Source: Cephalopachus bancanus (lineage: Eukaryota; Chordata; Mammalia; Primates; Tarsiidae). From it: a stretch of 64,000 bases of DNA. The DNA lies in contig JAPVLO010000039.1 of assembly GCA_027257055.1 (NCBI GenBank), positions 4,928,501 to 4,992,500 on the forward strand. The letters run 5' to 3'. The translations under genes and the position numbers were made by a program. This document shows, one piece after another, positions 56,561-64,000 of the stretch (positions are counted from its first letter, which is position 1; every line of letters starts with the position of its first letter). Under the pieces are notes generated by a model, which had not been told where the DNA came from, did no database searches, and saw only the letters and a program-made list of their open reading frames with translations.

Positions 56561-59500
56561 CGTTCACAACCATTTCCGTACTTCTTTTAAGCCAGTGATC
56601 TACCTGATCATTGGGACACAGCTGGCCTCTCCCATCTTAGAAAAGCATTCTCCGGACTGCAGGAAACCAAGTTCACAAGAGCGCACGCACGACCAGGTCA
56701 CAGAACCCGTCCCCCCCCCGCCAATGTAAATCAGACTTTGCACAAAATCGTCGCAGAGGCAGCTCTAGGCTCTTAGGCCTCTGATGGAAGAGACAGAGAG
56801 GTACAAACAGGCTGGGAAGAGGCCAGAGGGGTGGCCTCCCCTGGCCCTGGGGACCTGCCATTCTCAGCACTTGCAAGGTCTGGCAGCAGCTTTGCCTCTG
56901 CCTACAGAGGGGCTTAATGGACCCAGCCTCTTGTATAATTAATTCCTGTGCGATGAGCTCACTGGATGAGTCAGTTTGGGTACATACTCCCCCAGGTCAG
57001 CCCCATCTTCTGGGGTGGTGGTTAGTCATTTGTGTTATTTCATTGACATAAAACATTATTAAGCACTCTGAGATTATTTCTGGTCAGGAGGAATATGTGC
57101 AGTTTTGAACCCAAAGTTGCAATCTTCCTAATAGCATCCATAGGTCTTCATTTAGTACTGACTAATTGTTTACATGTCCACCCAAATGGGCCCTCAACAC
57201 CCTTGAGGGTAGGTACTATTATTGTTACTCAGTTTGACCAGAGAGCTTGTTTGATTAGGAAAGAAACAGAGTGCAGTAATCGAGAGTTCAGATCCAGGAG
57301 ACAGCTTGAATCCTGGCCCAACCCTTTACAGACTGTGTGATCTTGGGCAAGTACCTGCACCTCTCTCTCTGTGCCATCATTTTATTAGCAAGATGGGTGC
57401 TATAATGATACCCATCTCTCAGGGTTGGTGTCAGAATTACTTGAGCATGAAAGCCTGTGAACCAGTGCCTAGCTCATAGTAAATGCATGTGCTAGCCAGT
57501 ATTTTTATTCAGTCTCTAAATGTATCTCAAACGTCTCCCACAAGCCAGGCACCAGGATCAGCAGCACACATTACAGATGAGGCCCTGCCCACACGGCAGA
57601 GCCAGAGGATGCATAGATGAATGAACAAGAAAGCACCAGATGAGAGTGGCTGGAAAGCCAATAAAACAGGGAAATGGAGACTGGGGGGTAGGTGGTCATC
57701 AAAGTAGGGAAGTCACGGAAGGCCTCCCCAAAGAGGCAACATTTGCACCGGGGTTTGAACAGTGAGGCAGCTGGCCATGGGGAGGTCTTGGGGAACAGGA
57801 TATGCAAAGGCCTTGTGGTAGGAACAGGCCAGCTGTGGTTAAGGAACAGCAAGGGGTCAGTGTGGCTGGAGTGGAGTCATAGGGATGGGACGGGGTGATA
57901 GGAGGGGAAACTGGAGAGGGGGGCCAGGCCGGGTCTTGTAAGGCCTTTTGCCATGTGGTAAGGAGTTCTGGAGCAGTGAAGAGACTTGCCATGTGTCACA
58001 TGCCAGCCGAGACAGTCCCTGACTCTGGCGCCTAAGCTCTTTGCTGGGCTCAAGCCCCCTGTAAGAGGACAGCGTAACCTGGCCTGGCACACACACGTGT
58101 GCATTTCCACCATAACACAGGTGTCAAGTCCCAGGCAAGCCCATCAGGCCTCAGTGTGTGGCTCCCCTGGTAATTCCTGGCTGGCCAGCTACCAAGCAAC
58201 CGAAGCTAATGCAAACCAAGAGTCAGTCCTGACATCCTGCATCTCATCCAGGTGCAGCCCCTGACATCTGAAGGTTAGGCGCTCAACCCAACTGCTGTGA
58301 CTTCCACTTCCAGTTGGCTTCAGGTCCCCAGAGAGATATCACTTCGTGCTTTGCCAGCCATTTCTATGAAAATGCCCTTGAGATTTCTCTCTCTTCCTCC
58401 CCTCCTCTGCTTAGAGCCTAGAAGAGAAATTAAGGGACTCCTCAGATTCGGAGCTGCTGCTGACTGTTTTGCAGAAGGTAAGAATCCCAGAGCCCCAAGA
58501 CCCATCACCCAGCTCCTGACTTGCCTAGAAATGCTGACAGGAGCCACGGTGTACTGGTATCCTTTAAAAATGTCCATGTTCAAGCCGGGCTCGGTGGCTC
58601 AGCTTGTAATCCTGTGCCTTTGGGAGGCTGAGGTGAGTGGATTGCCTGAGCCCGCGGGTTCGAGACCCTCCTGGGCAGGCAAGACCTCATCTCTACAATA
58701 AATCAAAAAATTAGCTGGGCGTGGTAGTGCGCGCCTGTAGTTCCAGCTACTCGGAAGGCTGAAGCGGAAGGATCGCCGGAGCCCAGCGGGTCGAGGTTGC
58801 GGTGGCCGGGAGCGGCCACTGCACTCCAGTCTGGGTGACAGAGTGAGACTCCAACTCAAAAAAAAAAAAAAAAAAAGTCCATGTTCCCAGAAGAAAACCA
58901 CTGAGTCAACACTGCAGGTGGGTGTCAGTACCTCAGACAGCGTGGGCTCTTTCATTTTCTTGAACAGAGACATCAGAATATGCAAAAATATGCCTAAGAG
59001 GAGGGAATCTGGGGGGTGTTTTTAAAATATCAGCTGCAAAAACAGCTGACAGGTGAGGGAACATTTGGGAGCTGCTCAGAGTCTCTTTTTTGAATTTAAG
59101 GACTTGACGAGGAGCCCCAGCCTGCCCACTCCTGTCTTTCTTCCAGATGAAGATGGGCCCTTGCTTTGCCCAGGGATGGGGGTGGGGATTGGACTCAGGC
59201 ACATCTATCTGCATGCAGGTTGGAGGCAGGACTACCACCCTGCCCGGCCCCACTCTTACCCTGGCTGTGTAGGTCAAGTGCATGTCACCCTGGGTCAACC
59301 TGGAAGAGAAATTAAGGGACACCTCAGATTCGGAGCTTCTGAAAAGCCAGAGCTGCGCATTCCTCCCCAGAAGGGAGTGCCCCAGGGAAGGCAGATATCC
59401 TCTGCCTCCAGCCACCACACCCATCCAAGGAGCCCAGGTTAAGAATTCCTGTGTTGGAGGGTGACCCAAGGATATCCACACCACCAGAGCCAGGAGACTT

Positions 59501-62500
59501 CAGGAGCCCAGAAGCTCCTGGGGGGTGTTGTCTTGCAGCCCCTCTGATTTTCACCCCCCAGCCTCGCCCTCGTAGGTGGCGGGCACAGCACCTAGGGAGA
59601 GCTGCTTCCAACTAGCACAAGCCAAGAAGGACCTGGAGGGTGTGTGTGTTGCAGGGCTACTTGCTGGGTACAAGCTGCCTCCTTCCCTCCAGGCTCAGCC
59701 TCCCTGCCTCTGCTCACGAGCCCACATGCTGCCAGTGCTCTACCCTGTTTTCCAGAGTGTCAGGCTGGGCCATCCGGAGCTCACCCCTTCTGCATGTGGC
59801 TTCTCTGGGCTTCAGCCGAAGTGTCACCCAGAGAGCCCCTTCCCCTCCACCCCATCCCCCAGGATGTGAGTTCCAAGAGGCAGGTGCCAGGTGGGCTTTC
59901 CTACCTCTGTCATGAGCCGGACAGACAGCAACTGACCTCGCTGCAAACTTGCCCCCAGAGTGCCAAGAGGCAGGTGCCAGGTGGGCTTTCCTACCTCTAT
60001 CATGAGCCGGACAGACAGCAACTGACCTCGCTGCAAACTTGCCCCCACAGCTGCCCGGGGAAGGGAATTTGCTTGGGCCCTTACGCCCCAGGTGCCTGCC
60101 CAAAAGGGGCGTCAGGAACTGTGAGAGATCATCCGCTGCAGTGGAGACATTTTTAGGGTAGGACTTTTATCTAAGTCGCCATCATGAGGGACACCTGGGG
60201 CCAGAACACTGTGTCCACCTATGTCTTTGCCGAGGGATGGCGTCGCCTGGGGTCTGTGCTCTGTTTGCTTGTAGCTCACAGGAAACCTGAGACAGGGCCT
60301 CTCCATGCTTTGTCCTAGACCGTGAAGCACCCTCTGTGTGTGCGGCACCCACCGCCAGGGAAGTACGCCCGGGGCTTTCTTTCGGAGCTCATCAGGAAGG
60401 TCAGTGGTGGGTGAGGGGGACGGGCCAGCTCCCCAGAAGGGTCCCCTGACCGTGCCTGGCCTGCTGGGGCCCAGTCCCTGCCATGCCTTTGCCTGCTTTG
60501 CCAAGCCCTGCATGGCAGGGGTCTCCTGGGGTAACGAAGTGGAGGCAGTGCAGGCAGGAGGAAGGCAGAAGCCAGGGTCTCCCTCACTGTACTCCCTGGG
60601 CCTCCTCTGGGGCCCACTTCACCACACGGCTCCTCATTCCTGCCAGGCAGCCCTCCTCCACCCATCCTGCCAGCCTGCAGCCTTGGCGTCTCCTGCCTTT
60701 GCCAGGCTCCAGGTGCCCACCGGCCTCAGAGGGTTCACGCCCGCAGCTCCCTCATGCCAGGCCCCCTATTGCCAGGCCCCCTATTGAGTTACCCTGTTGA
60801 TTCCGCAATTGATTACCCCGTTGGCTCCCTGGCTGACGCAGGATGGACTGTAAGGATGTGCCCAAGTCTGCTGAGTTTTACACGGGAGGGGGCGTCAGAC
60901 GATTCCTCAGCGGTCAGGATTGGGCCTGCCGTGGCCACCACTGAGCCAAGGGGCCACACCCCATCCACACTTACTATAATCCCTGCTTCTCGGTCATTTG
61001 CTCTGCTCCCTCCCAGTCCTCACCAGCGTGGGGCATCTGTGGTCAGCAGCTGGCCTCTCAGCGCCACCCAGGGAAGGCAGCCGGCCAACCATCAGATGGG
61101 CCCTGCTGCTGCCCCCGTGAAGCACACAGTGGGCTGTCCACCGAGAAGCAACTTGTGTGGAGCACTGACCTGTGGCTTGGCCTGGGGCTCACTTAAAAGT
61201 ACCTTATGGCTGGGTGCAGTGGCCAATGCCTGTAATCCCAGCACTCTGGGAGGTCAAGGTGGGAGGGCTTCTTGAACCCAGGAGTTTGAGGCTAGGCTGG
61301 GCAACATGGCAAGACTTCGTTTCTACAAAAAATAAAAAATTAGGCGTGGTGGCAAACACTGTAGTCCCAGCTACTTGGGAGGCTGAGACAGAAGGATCAC
61401 CTGAGCACAGGAGCCATGATCATGCCACTACATTCCAGCCTAGGTAACAGGGTGAGACCCTGATTCAAAAAAAAAAAGCACCTCTGTTTCCCCCAACCAG
61501 GACATCTGATACAAACACAGAGTTCTCCGTCATGGTCATATGGCAGCCCTCCTGGAATCTATGTCACCTACCCTGGACTGCACCTGACCCTAACCCTGTC
61601 TACACCTCTCTTCGAGGTATCCCAACACCTACCTTCAAGTGATTCTCCTGCCTCAGCCTCCCAAAATGCTGGAATTACAGGCATGAGCCACCACACCCAA
61701 CAGTGAATTTTGTCTATGCCTGTTGGCCTATATGAGTCATTCCATCTCAAATCTCACCTCCAAATTTGGTGAAAATTGTTAGCCATTTCTATAGATCAGA
61801 ACAAAAGCAAACAGGCAGAAACTTTGTTTTCTTGATGATGGTCAGCTTAAGCCTCTTAGCTGAGGCTCTCGCTCTGTCTGCCCCCAGCATGAGGCTGTCC
61901 ACACCGAGCCTTTGGACGAACTGTACGAGGCGTTGGCAGAGGTGCTAACCTCCGAGGAGTCCAGCCGGGGCCACCGAAGCTATTTGCTGGTATGAGACAG
62001 GCACCCTCCCCCACACAGGCCAGACCCCTGTGCTCCACAGAGTCAACACACAGGCTCCAGGTAGCCTCCCGTGAGCTCAAGTCCCAGCCCCGTAACTCTG
62101 CAATCTTACCCAAGGTCGGTCAGCCTCCTTAGCCTCAGTTTCCTCATCTGCAAACCAAGCACATCAGCACAACAGTGCCTGTCTCTGGGCTATCGGCGTT
62201 CACCTGGGAACCCATGGCTCACTTGGTGAGGCTGGGCGCCGCCCTCAGTACATGCCTGGTGGGTGGACATGGCCTGGGGCAGCAGTCTCCTCACTCCCAC
62301 CACTGGGCCACTGGCTGGATGAGTCCATGGCCTTCGGAACGGTCTACCAGCTCATTTCACAGAGACACCCTCTGCCCACGACGGCCAGGGGAGTCTTGGG
62401 GTTTTGCTTGTTTGCACCTGTTGTTATTGAATAAGACATAGATGCAGGAAACCACACAAACACACAGCTGATTGTCACAATGCAGCCACCGTTTATGGCC

Positions 62501-63221
62501 ACCCAGCCCCTCTCCCACCCCAAGCCCTGGCCATCACTGATCCGGGCCCCATTCCGAGATGTTGGGTGACTGAGTCACACAGGGCGACCAGAGACTGGCT
62601 TCCCTCAGTCGGCATGATGCCACTGAGACCCGTCCAGGCTGTCTCATGTCGGCTGTCCACTCCTCGCTGCTAGGTGGTCCACAGTGTGGCCCCACACAGT
62701 TCATTTAACCATCTGCCAGCTGGATGAACTCCTGCCCCTCTCATTGTAGCCTTTGGGATACTCAGTCACGCTCTCAGAGAGCACAGCCATCGTCTCCCAT
62801 GGCACCACAGGCCTAGTCACCTGGGACGCCGCCCTCTACCTCGCAGAGTGGGCCCTGGAGCACCCGACAGCCTTCGCTCACAGGTGAGCTTGAGCACAGA
62901 GCAAGGCACCCAGGCAGCTTGCCCTGGCGGGTCACAGCACGGGTCCCCTTCCGCCCAGGACCGTTCTGGAGCTTGGCAGTGGGGCTGGCCTCACGGGCCT
63001 GGCCATTTGCAAGGTGTGCCGTCCCAGCACTTACATCTTCAGCGACTGTCACAGCCGTGTCCTCGAGCAGCTCAGAGGGAACATCCTTCTCAACGGCCTC
63101 TTGCTAGAGCCAGACATCACCAGCTCTGAGAGCCCCCGGGTGACAGTGGCCCAGCTGGACTGGAACATCGTGACAGTCCCTCAGCTCTCTGCCTTCCAGC
63201 CAGACGTTGTCATCGCAGCAG
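56098..63221 (+). CDS. EEF2KMT: EEF2KMT (FAM86A) eEF2 lysine methyltransferase, 3' part outside window
   Basis: Exons 56098-56193, 58415-58477, 60319-60399, 61888-61989, 62750-62883 and 62959-63221 join in one open frame (246 codons plus one base). EEF2KMT is a cytosolic seven-beta-strand, METTL21-group enzyme that trimethylates a lysine of elongation factor eEF2 (Lys525 in human) using S-adenosylmethionine. Visible: N-terminal FAM86 region (1-114), then the Rossmann-like domain with motif I '[12 protein letters not shown]' (161-172) and '[14 protein letters not shown]'. Exons 1-4 have the same lengths as human. The family is 330 aa, so about 84 residues, including the 'DVLYCPE' region, lie beyond position 64000. 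No frameshift or premature stop is seen, so this looks like the functional parent gene, not one of the FAM86 duplicates. Confidence 0.93.
56561..57269. other. EEF2KMT intron 1, nothing recognised
   Basis: No exon or repeat recognised between the CpG island and the MIR. Confidence 0.4.
57270..57505 (+). repeat. MIR, nearly complete
   Basis: 'gacagcttgaatcctggccc', 'actgtgtgatcttgggcaag', 'gtgcctagctcatagtaaatg' (in part) are the full-length MIR pattern. Confidence 0.9.
57540..58000 (+). repeat. Ancient interspersed repeat
   Basis: 'ggaaggcctccccaaagagg', 'tgcaaaggccttgtgg', 'ggtcagtgtggctggagtgg' and 'gtcttgtaaggccttttgcc' belong to the same old family as 1745-2652 and 11820-12010. Confidence 0.6.
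58001..58414. other. EEF2KMT intron 1, nothing recognised
   Basis: No repeat or extra exon recognised before the exon 2 acceptor. Confidence 0.4.
58415..58477 (+). CDS. EEF2KMT: EEF2KMT coding exon 2 (residues 33-53)
   Basis: Reads '[20 protein letters not shown]' plus K (human '[20 protein letters not shown]' plus K). Acceptor 'cctctgcttag', donor 'gtaaga' at 58478; 63 bases, phase 0 both sides, so skipping it would keep the frame. Confidence 0.95.
58582..58876 (+). repeat. Lemur-type Alu with target-site duplication
   Basis: Direct repeats 'gtccatgttc' at 58572-58581 and 58877-58886, long pure A-tail: a recent insertion about 100 bases after exon 2. Confidence 0.95.
58887..59298. other. 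EEF2KMT intron 2, nothing recognised
   Basis: No repeat recognised. Confidence 0.35.
59299..59340 (+). pseudogene. Orphan partial copy of EEF2KMT exon 2
   Basis: These 42 bases match 58417-58458 of exon 2 with three substitutions and would encode '[14 protein letters not shown]'. The similarity stops at both ends: there is no AG acceptor in front and no donor behind. It looks like a fragmentary duplication inside intron 2, not an alternative exon. Confidence 0.75.
59341..59872. other. EEF2KMT intron 2, nothing recognised
   Basis: No repeat or exon recognised. Confidence 0.35.
59873..60052 (+). repeat. Tandem duplication, 2 x 90 bp
   Basis: 59873-59962 and 59963-60052 differ at only a few positions (for example 'ctctgtcat' against 'ctctatcat' and 'ccagag' against 'ccacag'). 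The near-identity indicates a young event. Confidence 0.92.
60319..60399 (+). CDS. EEF2KMT: EEF2KMT coding exon 3 (residues 54-80)
   Basis: Reads '[20 protein letters not shown]' followed by 'LSELIRK' (human 'TVKHPVCVKHPPSVKYARCF' then 'LSELIKK'). Acceptor 'ctttgtcctag', donor 'gtcagt' at 60400. Confidence 0.95.
60400..61206. other. EEF2KMT intron 3, mostly unrecognised
   Basis: About 800 bp; at 60755-60785 'tgccaggccccctat' is repeated in tandem. No exon is recognised. Confidence 0.4.
61207..61477 (+). repeat. Alu (old)
   Basis: Full-length with a shortened right arm and A-tail. Confidence 0.9.
61634..61702 (-). repeat. Alu fragment
   Basis: Reverse left-arm end only, 'cctcagcctcccaaaatgct' to 'gagccaccacaccc'. 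Confidence 0.85.
61888..61989 (+). CDS. EEF2KMT: EEF2KMT coding exon 4 (residues 81-114)
   Basis: Reads '[20 protein letters not shown]' then '[14 protein letters not shown]' (human '[20 protein letters not shown]' then 'MAKESTQGHRSYLL'). Acceptor 'ctgcccccag', donor 'gtatga' at 61990. Confidence 0.95.
62085..62180 (+). repeat. MIR fragment
   Basis: 'agcctcagtttcctcatctg' is the forward MIR core. Confidence 0.75.
62181..62429. other. EEF2KMT intron 4, nothing recognised
   Basis: No repeat or exon recognised. Confidence 0.35.
62430..62745 (-). repeat. Old L1-type fragment, uncertain
   Basis: 'gattgtcacaatgcagccacc' (in part) and 'gttcatttaaccatctgccagctgg' (in part) resemble a diverged reverse L1 segment. 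Confidence 0.4.
62750..62883 (+). CDS. EEF2KMT: EEF2KMT coding exon 5 (residues 115-158 and two bases of 159)
   Basis: Reads '[20 protein letters not shown]' then '[20 protein letters not shown]' and 'AFAH'; human has '[20 protein letters not shown]'. The '[16 protein letters not shown]' block is the conserved lead-in to the methyltransferase fold. Acceptor 'ctcattgtag', donor 'gtgagc' at 62884, phase 2. Confidence 0.95.
62959..63221 (+). CDS. EEF2KMT: EEF2KMT coding exon 6 (residues 159-246, first base of 247)
   Basis: Carries S-adenosylmethionine motif I '[20 protein letters not shown]', the acidic post-I '[17 protein letters not shown]', and '[20 protein letters not shown]' ending 'PDVVIAA'. 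Acceptor 'ccgcccag', donor 'gtaacg' at 63222, phase 1. The next exon should begin by completing D of 'DVLYCPE'. Confidence 0.95.
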
Positions 63222-64000
63222 GTAACGCCCAACTGGGCAGCCCAAGCATGTGTCTTCCTGGCAGCTCTTCCCAGCTCTCAGCCGAGGGAAGGGAAATGGG
63301 CCAGCCTGGGAAATGATGAGGCTTCAGAAGAGCCGCTCCAGGCCTCCAGGGTGCGCCTCTTGAGACGGCCCGGAGCCCCCGCCCTCATGGGAGACAGTGG
63401 TGCCATCCAGAAGTGAACCCTGGCTCCCAGCAAGGCTTGAGAGGAACAGAGCAGACCCCAGGCCTCAGCCCACCTGAGCCCAGCCAGGCCACAGCCACAT
63501 AGGCAGACCTCATCTCCCAGCAGCTTAAGGAGATGTCCTGCCAGAACCTGCGCAAGTGGCCAGAGCCACCCCTCCTAGGAGAAGAGAGCCGCGCCACCCC
63601 ACCCCACTGCTTTAGGTGGGCACTTCACACTAGACGTCCCATGAGGCTGTACCTGCATCTTCAGATTGGGGGGCAGAAACAGCCATAGCAGTCCTTGGTT
63701 TTTCCAGGGCCACAGAGCACAGCATGATTCTCAGGACCAGTACGGTTCTTCCGTGTGTCTCCAGCGCCCAGTGCTGGGCCGTGCCTGCGTTGGGGTTGCA
63801 GTGGCCTGGTTGCTTCAGGAGCGAGAGCTGTGTCCCCTGCTCTGTCATCACTGGCTCTGTCCACCTGTGCAGGGCTGTACGAGGTCACTATCCTCGCCAC
63901 ACATCCCTGTGGCCCTGGCCTTCTCTGTCCCAGGCCTGTGCCCGTGTCCTTCAGAGACCACAGGAGGGAACCACCACTCCTGGGACAACAATGAGGCCCT
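63222..64000. other. EEF2KMT intron 6 (continues beyond window)
   Basis: No repeat and no exon recognised; the expected 'VLYCPEAI' exon is not found in these 779 bases on either strand. Confidence 0.6.

Noticed and set aside
59644..60156. 170-codon frame containing a 30-residue repeated peptide in EEF2KMT intron 2
   Set aside because: The peptide repeat is simply the 90-bp tandem duplication, whose length is a multiple of three; no domain, no splice support.

Overview
The window is nuclear DNA from a primate. Its repeats (Alu, MIR, L1, MER5 and MLT1-type elements) are primate and mammalian. Every Alu I read is either old AluJ-like or a distinctive derived form: 'ggctcagcctgtaatcccgcgcc' type heads, a 'caataaatcaaaaaat' linker and a 'gcggtggccgggagcggcc' right arm. 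I see no AluS/AluY-type copies of the monkey and ape lineage. The derived copies still carry clean target-site duplications, so they are the young Alus of this genome. I infer a strepsirrhine primate, most likely a lemur; this rests on pattern recognition, not on a search.

Layout: 1-10889 is intergenic and repeat-rich with no gene that I can support. 10890-54052 (+) is a complete, split ENPP7-like gene (six coding exons; introns of about 25, 7.6, 4.0, 3.4 and 1.8 kb). The predicted protein is 476 aa, or 459 aa if the fifth intron is retained. It keeps every metal ligand and the catalytic threonine of the NPP/alkaline-sphingomyelinase family. A poly(A) signal follows at 54227. 54.3-56.1 kb is a short intergenic gap holding one Alu, a near-perfect hairpin and a very C-rich CpG island. 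56098 to the right edge (+) is EEF2KMT (FAM86A), the eEF2-lysine methyltransferase: six coding exons are present (residues 1-246) and the last part lies beyond the window.

How the parts relate: the two genes are head-to-tail, about 2 kb apart. From memory of the human map, FAM86 duplicons carry ENPP7-like pseudogenes (ENPP7P series) next to FAM86 copies. This window looks like the ancestral, pre-duplication arrangement with the ENPP7-like member still open. The ENPP7-like product would be a membrane-anchored ecto-phosphodiesterase; the EEF2KMT product a cytosolic methyltransferase. I see no functional link between them beyond position.

Most of the rest is transposon-derived. Notable pieces are a 446-bp solo LTR inside an Alu, a U2 snRNA 5'-end fragment inserted in an old L1, iterated 16-bp repeats with an inverted partner, a duplicated (GT)n-containing segment, an orphan copy of EEF2KMT exon 2, and several small tandem duplications. 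Repeat boundaries are read by eye and are good to roughly 5-20 bases unless a target-site duplication is quoted.
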